This document shows positions 46,898 to 60,500 of a stretch of 64,000 bases of DNA, piece by piece. Location of the stretch: the NCBI GenBank assembly GCA_004194705.1, contig SADC01001323.1, positions 310,001-374,000 on the forward strand, in the 5' to 3' direction. The notes beneath the pieces were generated by a model. It had not been told where the DNA came from. It searched no databases and saw only the letters and a list, made by a program, of their open reading frames with translations. A program made the position numbers and the translations under genes. The DNA is from Ditylenchus dipsaci. Lineage: Eukaryota > Nematoda > Chromadorea > Rhabditida > Anguinidae. Positions within the stretch are counted from its first letter, which is position 1. Every line of letters starts with the position of its first letter.

Positions 46898-47371
46898 GTA
46901 GCGGGGACAAGGGGGGGGGTTCTAAAAATTTAATGATCGATAAGAAGAAACCAGAGTTGAAACCAAAGAACCAGAGTAAAGAAACCAGAGTTAAGAAACC
47001 AGAATCTCTGCCAGATCGGACGTATTAAAGTATTGAAAGCACTAAAACATTCAATTATTCAATACTTGGGCTATATTCAAATAATTTATATTTCCTGTCA
47101 TTTTTTATGATATTTTTGTTTTCAACTATTTTTTTGCCTTTTATACACTTTTCGCGGTCAATAACAGAGGCAGAATCCAATTTAATTAACAGAGTTTTGC
47201 CAAACTCATTTGCATTCCCAACTATTTTACTGATATATATTTTTGCTGCCCTGCTGTTGCATCTACATCTAAATTGGAAAGCGCGCTGTCATTTGAGAGC
47301 ACTAAACTTTTAGTAGCTGCCTATTGCGCACTTTGTCATCAACCTACCCTCCCCCCCCCCTTGTCCCCGCA
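46898..47371. mobile_element. ~470-bp element with GCGGGGACAAGGGGGGGGG termini
   Basis: Terminal inverted repeats of about 20 bp: TAGCGGGGACAAGGGGGGGG and its complement CCCCCCCTTGTCCCCGC. Just inside the left end AACCAGAGT-type units repeat five times (46953-47003). A 68-aa ORF (47107-47313) inside starts with a hydrophobic run but has no domain. Confidence 0.55.
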
Positions 47372-48169
47372 ATACCAATTAGCAGCAGGAGCGAGGTGTT
47401 GGTCTGGGTGTAAACTGGCGTACACCAATGGCTTCCTCTAGTGCTTAGATGTTTGTGGAAATCCTGGCTTTCGGATAATTTAAAATATTTGGTTATGGAT
47501 TATCAGATATTTGGTTGTTTATTAAGAAAAATTGCTGAGTCTTTTTTTAATAGCTCGGCTTAAATGAGGTAGGAAGATATAAGTTGGTAGCTCGATTCTA
47601 AAATTTCGTTTTTCTTGTCCAACTATCGGAGAAAGATTTCATTTGGTGTGTAGGAATTATTCCTAAAAAAATCCTAAAATTCTTTAAAAAAAATTACGAA
47701 GTTTTGCATATCAGTGCATGCTAAAGAGTTTTTTGGGCTTTTTCATATAGAAAAAAGAGTTCCAACTTTTTCGATTTCACTGCTGTACAGAAACTTTTGT
47801 CAAATTTTGATAAATTTTCTTGATATTTTTGAACTCACTGTAGAATATAATAAGATGTTTACCTGTTTTTAAATACATACCTTTTCGGTTAATATGTTTC
47901 ACAGAAGCAATCAGATAGCAATATTAAAATTGGAGATGAAGAGACAGCGTGCTTTGGGACTTCGGCACCGTAACTTTTAGGCAAAGTGTGCGCCCACGGA
48001 AGTAAGAATTTTTCTCAAAACAAAGCGATTTCTGAAATAAATTTAGGTTTCATTACTTTTTACATCGAGTCCTATATATTATTATACCACCATTTTTGAA
48101 ACCCAGCTCATCCTATCCCTCAATGGGGGGAGTTGCCTTGCCCTCCCCCTTGTTGTTTTTTGTGATTTT

Positions 48170-48276
48170 TTAGGCTATGGCTTAAGGGTATGCTAGCGTA
48201 CGTTAGGACGAATTAGAAGGTACTCGAAAATACGTTCGAGTTTGTCTTAAAATACGCTGGCCTATTATTGCCTAAA
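48170..48276. mobile_element. Short palindromic MITE (GGCCAGCGTA family)
   Basis: TAGGCTATGGCTTAAGGGTA, TGCTAGCGTACGTTAGGACG at the left and AAAATACGCTGGCCTATTAT at the right. Confidence 0.7.
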
Positions 48277-48538
48277 ACACGAGCGTAAAAAATACCAAAA
48301 AAAACAGCAACCAATGCAAAAAACCCTCACCCATTGAGGAATAGGGCCGCACAGGTTGTAAAAGCTCGAGATTAAGAAAGTTTAAAGCCAAAGAACTGCA
48401 ACTTTTGAGGTTGTAGCTATTTTTCATTCAGCTTAGACTACAACAATCTGGATTTTTAGAAATCACTTCATAGGTTTTTGATGTATTTATTTCCGAAGCT
48501 ATCGTACCTATGACTCAACTAAATTTATTGTTTAAACT

Positions 48539-51500
48539 ATGTCCTTTTTAAACGCCTTGATTTTATTATTTATTCTTCTGTCCTTTTCGCTCACTATTAA
48601 TGGTGATGATACAGCTGAACTAGAACAGAAATGGGAAGTGGTAGGAGCGGGTCGAGAACAAGTCACTTTTTTCCAAGCCCTCAAGGGCATAGCACTTACT
48701 ATTCTTGTTCTCTGGACGGTAGCTGCTAATTCTCTGGTAATTTATTGAAGTTTTCTGAAAATAAAAAAACGTATTTAGGTTTTTATTGTGCTATATAAAA
48801 ATCCTCGACTACAAACTGTGCCTAACTTACTGGTAAGGATAAGAAATTGCTCGGAGAACAAATATATTTTCCGAGATCTGACTTACCACCACCAAGTTTT
48901 TTAAGGAATTCGAGAGGTAAAAAAGAATCGATGACTACCACAGGCAAAATTTTTCAACGCTTTTTGCAGAGTTATTAAAGTAGGGGAAAGCCCTATAGGT
49001 TTGAAAGCGCAGTGCACAAGCGTTTGTGTTTTATGGTCATAAAAGGGTGCGCAGGTTCGATAAATGATAAAAATTGGGAGGTAAAAGAACCCATTTATTA
49101 GAAAGGCCCGTTTAATAGAGTATTTGCGGTAAATATTTAATTTTTATTTGTTTTTATGATTTCTGATGAAAAGCAATCAAGATAGATCAACTAATAATTT
49201 ACAGTCAGTACAGTCAAGTATAAAAAACATTATCATCAGAAAAGTTAAATTTAATCCTTTTCACAGTATGCCAACCGATTCCACTTTTTATATTGGGTTG
49301 ATCACCCCGAAATCTCAAAATTGTCCCGAAAATGCCTGCCTTTTTGTAAAACAAACGAGAAACTTCAAACAATGTTTATATAATAGCAGTAAGTGTTAAG
49401 GTAGGCAACCTGGCTTTCAGTGACCTGTGCCTCGGCTTCATAGTTTTGCCTTTGTCGTCGGTATATGCCATATCGGGTGAATGGCTCTTTCCAGAGACTG
49501 TTTGTGAAGTTTTTGTGTCGGCAGATATATTGTGTTCGACTGCCTCTATATGGTTGGTCATCAATTTTATTTTTACGGTGTTAGTTAGAATTTTCGGTAT
49601 GGGAGACCAAACCAAACAAATATTTTCATGGGAAAAATGCAATTGAGAGACGAAGGGAAGATGTAAAAAACAAAATCACTATTTTAGGAATCTTTCAATC
49701 GTGGGCCTCGACAGGTATTGGGTAAGTTAATAATTTTCTTAGAAATTTCTTTTTATTAAATACTAGAGATTTTGTAGGCAATAACTTCGCCTGTTGGATA
49801 TTTATCTAAAAGGTACAGAAAAATTTTAATCAAAAATAAGAAATCGTAATTAGAACAAAGAAAACTGCTGGTTTGATGATTTTGTCTGTCTGGATTTCTT
49901 CCGCACTTATAAGTCTAGCCCCACTTTTAGGGTGGAAGCAGGTATTATAAAATGACAAATATAATCATTATTTATGAATTGCTTAAGGTAGCTGAACACC
50001 CGAACCTTGTTGAAATAAATGGTAAAAATCGCATTTGTAAAAAATTTCAAACTAGTTAACCAATGTTAACAGTAAAATAGGATTAAAGCTTTTTTGGTCT
50101 AAACTTCGTAATCATTTCCATGGTTAAAATCATCTTTGGACCGTGTTTTGTAATATATGTATATGTATTAGCTCCAGAAAAGTGCAGAAAATACTTTTTA
50201 GGTGAGGAATGGACTTTTTTCTAATTTTTTAACTAGAATTTGGCCTTATGCATTGATCCACGAAGGGCAACGGGAAAAAGCCCTTTTAAGGGCTTTTTAT
50301 TAGCCCTTTTTTGATCACGCATTGAGATGATTGTTTCAGAATCAGTTCTTTGCGGCTAGTTTTACTGATCCTGAAAAAATCAGCTCGATGCGTAATCAAA
50401 AAGTGGACTAATAAAAATTTTGTCCGGGCGTCAAAAGCCCTTTGAAAGGGTCCAGTTTTGTCCAGTTCCACCCCCCCCCCCCCCCCGAACAAACCGCCTT
50501 AAAGGGGCATACCAGCGCGTTACACGGTCAAATTCAAATTTTCAAAAGGCGGGGACCACACTTTCAAGACAAAAAACATTTGATTAGAAAATTTTCCTTT
50601 AAATTATTTTATTATTGTCACCGAAAAACGTTTCAATTTTTGTTTTCGGTGATTATTTTTTGTTTTATTTTTCTTATTACCAGGTCAGTATCATTGGCTC
50701 AAGTTGAAGTGAAGCTACCGTGGGACCAACATCACCTGAAAAGCTATCTGGTCAGGTAACTAATTTTTTGTGAAAGGATTTGACTGCGGCTGCATACGAT
50801 CTGACAAAGTCATCAGTGGATCGAGCGTAAAATATATTAATTGGAAACATACGTGCATTTTCATCAACGTGGAAGCTAGTGACTTTGTCGATTTTATGTG
50901 GTCATGGTCTCAGAGATTTGCACTGACCGACCTGCTCGACACCGTGATTACCTAAATAGTCCACGAGCAGGTCGAGTCTAACCGAGTCATGTCTGCGTAG
51001 TGTAACTTTCTATGTGCCTTCGTGCTCCATCCCAAGGCAGTATGGCTAGGCCTTTGTAACATAACTGCCGGAATTTGTCAACTTCATGGAAGAGGCTGCC
51101 TAGCGAAAGTGATTATAAGTCACAAAATATACCTAAACCGTCTGCTGGGTTAATGTCACTAATTTTCAGGTACAGTAGGCAATTCAGGTATCTCATTTTT
51201 GTGAACGAAGTTATCTTTTGGTGTTTTTTATGAATTAATGCAAATCCTGAACGACTTTTCGCCCTTATACCTGAATTTTTTAGGTAATCAGGTCAGTAAT
51301 TAGCTTTATGATCTCAATGACATTGCAAAAATTGCCCTGGTCCCACTGTTTTTTTTGAATGTTTTGCTTAGTCTACTGTACCTGAAAATTAGTGACATTA
51401 ATCCAGCAGACGGTTTAGGTATATTTTGTGACTTATAATCACTTTCGCTAGGCAGCCTCTTCCATGAAGTTGACAAATTCCGGCAGTTATGTTACAAAGG

Positions 51501-54500
51501 CCTAGCCATACTGCCTTGGGATGGAGCACGAAGGCACATAGAAAGTTACACTACGCAGACATGACTCGGTTAGACTCGACCTGCTCGTGGACTATTTAGG
51601 TAATCACGGTGTCGAGCAGGTCGGTCAGTGCAAATCTCTGAGACCATGACCACATAAAATCGACAAAGTCACTAGCTTCCACGTTGATGAAAATGCACGT
51701 ATGTTTCCAATTAATATATTTTACGCTCGATCCACTGATGACTTTGTCAGATCGTATGCAGCCGCAGTCAAATCCTTTCACAAAAAATTAGTTACCTGAC
51801 CAGATAGCTTTTCAGGTGATGTTGGTCCCACGGTAGCTTCACTTCAACTTGAGCCAATGATACTGACCTGGAAATAAGAAAAATAAAACAAAAAATAATC
51901 ACCGAAAACAAAAATTGAAACGTTTTTCGGTGACAATAATAAAATAATTTAAAGGAAAATTTTCTAATCAAATGTTTTTTGTCTTGAAAGTGTGGTCCCC
52001 GCCTTTTGAAAATTTGAATTTGACCGTGTAACGCGCTGGTATGCCCCTTTAAAAGACCATATTTGTCCGCAAGTTCGATCCCGTGTGGTGGCACAGTATT
52101 TTTATTTAGTTTTGACCAGTTTACAGGGGTAATTCGACTTTTTCAGTGCCTAATTCGGTATGAGCGACCATAATTACCCCTATATATTGGTCAAACAATC
52201 CAAAATAAATAGCATGCCACCAGATGGGATCAAAGCTGCGCACTATTTTGGGTCATAAAACACAGACACCGCCCACCGCGCCGCCGAGGCCACTTTTTAC
52301 AACCTTAGTAGCTTCCCTCGCGCTATAACATGTTTGGGACACTGGTGCTGGGCCAAAACGTCTCTATTACATTTATTTGATCAAGAGTTTTGCACGAAGT
52401 CATATCTAAGACATGCCAAGGATTACGAAGTCCTCACTAAATTTCTATTTAAAAATACAGTAAATGGTACTTTAGGTAGCTGGCAGTGTACTTTTTTGGA
52501 TTTACCAAGCTATACTATCTACAGGTTTTTACACAAATTAAACAAAAACTACAAAGCATTTTGTTTTAAGTGCAACAGGCTCATTTTCATCCCCACTATT
52601 GTGATGTTCTTTGTTTACTTCAAAATATATCAGGTAGTTGAGTCTTTAAATAAAAAAATCGACGTTTTTTTATTTTTAGGCATTTGCTAAACACAGAGCA
52701 AGACAAATTTACAGGCAAAAAGTAAGACTTTGAAAACTATTTAAAAGATTAATCTAAATGTTTAAATTTTGGTGTGATTCAATTATCACATGCTCAAATA
52801 TATAAACACCAAAATTAATAAAAAAATTATTTGGAAAAAAAGGCAAAAAAACATTTTAGAACATTTTAGTTTATTTTTAGACAATATTAAACCAACAGCG
52901 CTATTGTGTTCTGAAATTGTAAAACTTTATTGAAACTTATATAGTTTATTCTTTTGACTTAATAACCTGTACGATAAACAAATGAAAAAATAATAATTAC
53001 TTTTAATTTTTCCCGAATTTTTAAAAATGAATAGCAAAACAAAAAAAATTAAACAATTATTTATCGAGAGCGCAAACACAAATACTTTCAACAATAATAA
53101 TATTTAATGAATTGTTAAATTTGTCTGAAATTTCTCATTGAACCTAGGATTACGGTGGGGTCAATGTTGACCCAGAGCAGTATTAAGTGTGGTCCCGCGC
53201 GAATTTGAATTCCGCGAATTGCTGTGCTTATTAAGTTTCATGGTCCTTTAAAAGCGTCATAAATTTTTATGTAAACATTGCTGAGTGCTGGTATTTCTGA
53301 CTTTGTTTGCCTAGTTGTTAGTTACATTTTGACTATTTTTAAAGGTTTAGCGATTCATTTTTGTTGTTGTACAAAAAAGCAGCACCTTATACGGCTGGGC
53401 TCAATGTTGACCCAAGACTTCGAAGGTTGTTAATAGTCATCACGTAAATAATTTTAACAACAGCTCAGTGCTATCTTGTAGCGCAGCTCGAAAGCTACAA
53501 GACGTATTTCACATAAAACTTTCAAAAATCTGAGTGTTGAGATATGGCTTTTTGAAAAAAATCAATTTCTTAAAAAATGATCCAAGCTTCTCCAACTTTT
53601 TCTTCGGATATTGTTCATTTTTTAAAGAGATTTATTTTTTTCAAAAAGCCATATCTCAACACTCTTTTTTTTTACTTTCTGTGAAATACGTCTTGTGAAT
53701 TTCGAGCTGCGCTACAAGATAGCACTAAGCTCTTGTTAAAATCGTTTACGCGATGCTTATTAACAACCTTCGAAGGCCTTGGGGTCAACATTGACCCCAG
53801 CCGTAAAAGATGCTAATATTTTTTCCCGCAATCCTAAGGTTGATATTTTTGTCGTTGGTATATCTCTTCTATATTTGTATAGCAATCAATTGCTACAGTG
53901 TGTCCACAAATGGTATTTTTAAAGAGACTTGCTCTTGTGTTTTGAAAAATAAAAGCGAGGGGGTCATGGATTTTTTCTTTCTCGAAAGTTTTATATGCGT
54001 TTTCTTATATAATGCTTCTATAATCCTTCACTGAAGGCAAAGGAAGTTTTTTTCACAAAAAGTTTTTTTGGATTCTTTGAAGTAAAAAGATGAAATTGAG
54101 AGCCTAAAACACCAGCTCGTTGAGAATGCCCCTTTTATAACATTGGTGTATAGCCGTTTAGAATTTTTTGTATGATGTGGGTATTAAAAAAATTTTTTTT
54201 TTTGCTGATTTTGCAATCTAGGGAGGTCTGTTTTGAAGTCTGCGTCATAAAAAAACGCTGACCTACTCCACGGTTTAGGCTTCGACTAAAAAATATGTAA
54301 GCAACAGCAAAAACGAATTTTTTTAATTTCCACAAAAGCTACTAAACGCTGTTTTGTATAAATAACAATTTTGATCAATATTTTTGCCTTTTCATATTTC
54401 CTTAAAAAATGCTACTTTCTAACTTTTTTCTGGACAGAAGAAATAAATTTCATTTCCTGATAAGTATAAACGTGTTGTATAAATCCTGATATCGTATTTA

Positions 54501-57500
54501 CTCTGTTAAACGGGCACTCTCTAATAAACGGGCCCCCTCAACTTTGAGGACTTATATCTCGGAGCAGAGTGAATATTTTGCAAAGCTGTTAGATGCATAT
54601 TCTTAACTCCCACGAGCTCTATCGATTCCAGGTTTTAGATTTTAGTTAAGCACCCGAAAATCCCGAGATCGACCTCACAATTTCCAATTTTCGAGGGGTT
54701 GAAAATTGAACGGGCATGCCCGTTTAATAGAGTAAATACGGTATACACTGAACGCATATGGCCATCTTTGTGCCATACTTTTTAGGGCTATAATTACTCC
54801 GATATAGCATAACATTTACGCAATATGATTTTTTTTTCTGACATCACAAAACCGGGTCTCCCTTTTTTTAAATTAAGACCGAAATAATCCCCAATAGCCA
54901 TAGGTGTCGCCTGTACACCTAACTTAAATTTAAAAATTACAATTAGTTTCTGAGCCAAGGCATTACATATATTTCGAATTTTGAAAACATCATAGCCAGG
55001 GATAGGGTACTGTTTGAAGGACATTTTACTTTTTTATTATCTTACGGAAAGTAGATTTACTTATAATTAAAACAAAGCCTAGAGAAAATTTTCAAAATAA
55101 AATTGCAAAGAATTTAAATTATTTTCTGTTTTGTCTTTTAGCTGGCAGTCTCTTCACGCGTAAGATTTTTTAAGTAGATAACTGTAGAACAGTAGTAGAA
55201 TAGTTATTGCACTGCGTATCTGTATATCCTAGGTCTTCTTTAGTTCTATTAGTTTTTCGTCCTTTTTTTTGCAATCCCAGCTTATACCCTTGTAGTTGTG
55301 ACTAATAAAAATATGGAAGTGACACCACCCCAAAAAATAAACTTTTTTAAAGCAGGCTTTTTTGACTAAGTAAAAGTCAACTCTGGTTAACTATGCAAAT
55401 TTTAAGGAGATTCTTTGTTAACCTTTGACTTGGTCCTCCTGTTATTCACACCGGAATAAAGTTTTTCCAAAAAGATTCTCGTTTATTTCTCGAGCTCTCT
55501 CTCTCTGCAGATGGTTTATCTTGGGTTTGTATATGTAAGAGTTATTGCTAGAAAATAGTTTGAAGGGCCGGGGGAGAAGGTATGGTTAAATAAAATGAGC
55601 GGGATCGTCTTTTCTAGCTTAACAATAAAAAGGCGGAATTTTGCGAACAGGCTTTGTAGCTCCTTCCTACCCATCTTTTTAAAAAATTCTATTTTTAGAG
55701 CCTTTTTATTTTTATGATTTTTTTAGTTTTAAAAATTCGATAAATATTCCTTAAGTCTATTTCTAAATTCCTGTTGTGACTTTTGTGTTTTACACGCTTT
55801 AAAGCAATGCTTCTGAATCCCTCACCCCTGTGTGTTTTATGTTAAAAACCTTTTTACTTCAACTCCTTCTCACAGCTATTGCTACTCACCCCTAAATTTA
55901 CCTAAATTTCAATTAAAATTAATATCTAAAATAGAAACTGTAGATTTTTTTATTTTTCAGGTTATTCGCAAGCACATTGAGTCAACTATTTTGCATGAAA
56001 TCAGTCATGTGCTGCCTACCTCAGATGAATTCGCCAAAGAAGAAGAGGACGAAGAAGACGACAGTAGGTGTCCTACTAGGTAAACAAAAAATTCAATAAA
56101 GATTTAAACTTTCAGCGGACAGCAGTGAAAAGTATGGAGATGTCAAGAAAATGGGGTGATTACGGAGGACGACCCCATACAGTCTATTGACGAACAAGAC
56201 ATTGACACTGAAATTAGCACTCAAGAGGTAGAATTTATAGATTTCTAATAACAAAAATAATACAAAACAATGTCAACAAAAACTATAAAAAACTTAAAGT
56301 AATCAAAAGATTCCAAAAAATTACAAAAAGAACTCCATTTTCTAAGAAACACCTTAACCTGGAATCTTAATAGCTAAGGCAACTGAAATTGAGCTTTATG
56401 CAAATAAAACATAATGTTTAGAGTAGAAATGCGGGTATTTTGCATCCCTGTTCCCTAATTCTGTTGTAATTCGGCGAGAAAGTCTGAGTCAAAGCATAAG
56501 CTTGCCCAACACTTGCATGTCCAAAGGCAAGTCCGACAGTCACAATTCTTCTACTACATACCAAACTGTGAGGAGTGTGGAGAAACAGTAGCCTTTAGAC
56601 CATCCGACCACCAGCATAAACACAAGTCCGAGTCTTTGTATGCCAAAATTCTAAAAACAATGGAAAGGAGAAGCCCGCCATGATTAGTTATGAAAAAATC
56701 AAAAGGCATAAATTGAGGTCAGATTTGCATTCGAAAATTGTAGAATTTGTTAATTTTTACATTTTCAGGAAAGAAAGGATGTATAGAAAAAGTATACAGA
56801 AGAAACCTAGGCATATCGGCTGCAAAAGAAAGAAGAGGGGTCAAGGTGCTGGGCATAATTCTGGGGTAGGCTATTGCTTTTATACAATGATTGATAGAAT
56901 TGAAAGACCTTGCTTTAGGTGTTTTACTGTTTGTTGGACGCCTTTCTTTTTGATGTACGTAATTGTGCAGGTAAAATACTTTTTTAAAATAGAAGTGGAT
57001 GTAGACGGGAAAAAAAAACCTAATTGTAACCTCGGTTCTCTGTAAAAAAAATTTTTTAGTTTTGCACAACGTGTGCAATAAATCCACACATAGAAATGTT
57101 TATCACTTGGCTTGGCTACTCCAACTCAGCCATGAATCCAATAATCTACACGGTGTTTAATAGGTAATAATAATAATTGAATCCACCCCCCATCCATTTT
57201 TGCAAGGAATTTTTAAAAGCCGATTGCACATTCGTGTTAATTAAAGATTTAAAATTCAAAAGGCGCCAATTCAAACAACAAAACTTTTTAAATTTTCTGG
57301 ACTTTTTACCTTGGCGGACCAAGGCAAACTAAAACAAAATCTCTTTCACAGAATCTGTTGACTATTTTCCGTAAAAACCGGGTCAGAAACACGAATATGC
57401 AATTGGTTTTTAAAAATTCCTTGCAAAAAGTGGTCAGCCGGGGAGAGGGTGGGTCAAGTAAAGTCTAGCCATTTTTTAGAGACTACCAGATTGCTCTAAA

Positions 57501-60500
57501 GAGGTTGTTCATAAAAACAGACAAACTGCCAACCTAACAAGCAATTAGGACGTAATTTTTCAAAAAATATGTACTTTGTTATGTTTGCTATATAGTTGCC
57601 TTCTACAGAAACATATCTTATAAACTAATAAATTAGTTTTTATTTGTTAGTAATTACTGTGTTTAAAGAGGGCATGAAAAAGTGGCACGTGTTTAACAAC
57701 GTGTTTTGATCCACTTTTTGCATGCCGCTTTCCGACAAGTAACAATTTGTAGCTGATTTTACTGGTTCACTTCTGCCATCTTATTGAGAATCCAAATTTA
57801 CTAATTTTTTTCAGCTTTGTAATCCGAGGGTTTCAGTACAATCATTTAAAAAAGTAGTCAAAGCTTTGAAAGAGAAAAAATCTAGCTTTTCGACTAATAA
57901 AAAACCGTATGAACGTTAGAATAATCTGTCGTTATATTTAGTTATCTTATGTGGGAAACTCTTGGCATCGGACAGACACATACATTTTGAGTTTAGGGTT
58001 AGGAAAACGCTCAGAAGGACGAAAAATGCTTACTTTATATACTTCAGTGCACCAATGTCAAGTGCTTAATCTAATCATTACGACTTTTGTTTACTTTTTA
58101 AAAGTAATATTTTACGAAGATATTTGAGAAAATTTAAAAATTTAAATTTTGTTGAATTTTTTCAAGAATGATTTTTTGTAAAAATTGAAGCTAAATTGCC
58201 GATAGTCATTTTCTGGTATCTATCTTCATACCCTATTTACGATACGCTGAAAACGATGGAACGAATCGATTTTCTCATTTTCTTATTCAGTTTTGAGATA
58301 ATGGCCTCCGAAGTTAAGCACTCGGAAATTCGAAATTCATTTAAAATTTTGATTGTGTAGGGCACTTTTAATAATGTTTCCCCAAATGTTGCATAGTATT
58401 TGAAAGCCTAGATGATGGACTTTCTAATAAGCTAACACATGCCCCAGTCATGTTGGTAGTTTTGACATAAAATGACTTTTCAGAAACTGACTTTTTGCCA
58501 TAAAAATCCATTCTTCTCAAAAATTTTCACTAACTGATCAAAAAAGATTTCACGCTATCAGTAATCTCAATCCTTATATTTAAAATGATATATAAATTTA
58601 CAGTGAGTGAGGTAGGGAAGAAAGCCGAAAATGACGCTTGAAGTTTTCTGATCGGTCCATCTCTTTTTATACTTTAAGCTTTTTTTCTCGCTAGAAGAGC
58701 CTCAAATTCAGATCAATAACTTCCAACACTATATAATTTGGTTACCCGACATTTCCGCGCCAAAATCGTGCTTTTGGTAAAACAACTAGACGACCCTCGT
58801 GAACCACCCAAAATGGTTTTAAACTATCAGTAGGAACCATCATGAATGGTTCTGAACTGTTCACAGTGGTATTATTGATTCACCTTCAATGGTCTTCATT
58901 TACCCTTAATGTCCTGTTCTAACTTGAGCAATAATACCAATGGTCCCATTTACGTACCTAGGTGGCGGCAGCAGAGGCGTAGCCAGAAAAGTCTGACGGA
59001 GGCGGGAAGGGTAAAGCCCTCCGAGAGGTCATTTTCCTGCACCGGTTTCGAGTTATATAGTGTTTTTAATAAACAATATTTTTCTAAAAATCTGACGGAG
59101 GGGCTATAGCCCCCTCAGCCCACCCCCCCCCCCTGGCTACGCCCATGGGTGGCACTCAAGTAGTCAAGACTGGAACTCTAAGGTGTCAGTAGGTATATCG
59201 CCTATATGATAAGCTGCGGGATTGGCAAACAAACTAGTTTGGATTGAGTAAGTCCCAGAAAGTGTTATATAATCATCGATCCTAAATATTTATCCACATA
59301 CATGCTTTTAATATTTTTCATCCAACTGAAAGTCGCTAATATTCGTGTACTCCACGCGAAAATTTTGGGTTCTCGACAACCATAGGACCATTCAGGGTGG
59401 CCTCTGGACCACTTCTGATGGTTTAAAATTATTTTAAGTGGTTGAGGAGGGTCGTTCAGCTGTTTCACCAGAAAATACGATTTTGGCGCGCAAATGTCGG
59501 CGCGAAACGTCGTCACGTCGCGCGCGCAAGTGTCGGATAACTTATAATTTTGCTTTTAAAATGATTGTATATCTTCTATTTGTCTTTGTTATTGCTTGAA
59601 AATATATTCAGATGAAAAAAGAAGAAAAACCAAAGAACTATTTTTCTTTTTCATTGCTATAACAAAAATATTTTCGATATTTTGGCAATCGCTTCCTCCT
59701 TTGAATTCTCCTTTTGCTCCTCCTCAACCAGCCAGCCATTTAGCATTAGAGAAGAGGCAGAGGCATACAAACACACCCACTTAGTTTATTTTCGTAATAA
59801 AGAGAGATGACTGGCTGCTCCTGCTTCACTCGGTCTTTGGTTGTTTGGAAGTAAATTCAAGGAAGAGACACACAGAAAAGAGTAGCAGGCAGTTCGGAGA
59901 AAAACTCTTGTTGGAGAAAAAAGTCACGCGGCTTTACTTAAAACACACACACAAACAAGACCGAAGATTATTTCGCAATGTGTGCTGCAACAATAGGTTT
60001 TTATTGGTTTTTTATCTTCTGAAAACTGTCGATATGATCTGATCAATTGATCTGGAATATGAGTCTCGATGACTCGAAATGTCGAAAATCTGACTTTGAT
60101 CTTTCGACTGAAAAAAAGTGGAAAAAATGAAGGGTATAAGTCACCAACCTTATTGTTTTAACACTCCAGTGGCTCTTGACTCAAGTCGACTCCGAAATTT
60201 CTTTTGATTTTCGACTGAATGCGATGTGGCTGACTTTTCATGCTGAATATCTCAATTTTTTTTACGAAAAAAGTTTCGTTGATGGTTTGGTCTTGAAGAG
60301 AAAGTTCAATAAATAATCATAACTTTTCATGTTTTCAGTATTTTCGTGTCCTGTAAATTGTATATTGTAGAGGAGGAAACAAGTGTAGACAGAGTATCAT
60401 TCTGTAAAAAATTCTGAGTAAATCTCAAAGACTAAGTATGACCATGTCTTAATCAAGGTTAAACTACCTTGCTTTTCGGTCAAAAATATTGTTTCCAAAA

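Noticed and set aside
47107..47313. 68-residue ORF with hydrophobic start considered as a GPCR first exon
   Set aside because: It lies within the G-run TIR element. The ATG at 48539 gives a complete signal-like start and a TM1 in frame with the next exon.
56719..57087. 122-residue minus-strand ORF
   Set aside because: Shadow of the TM6-TM7 exons on the plus strand.
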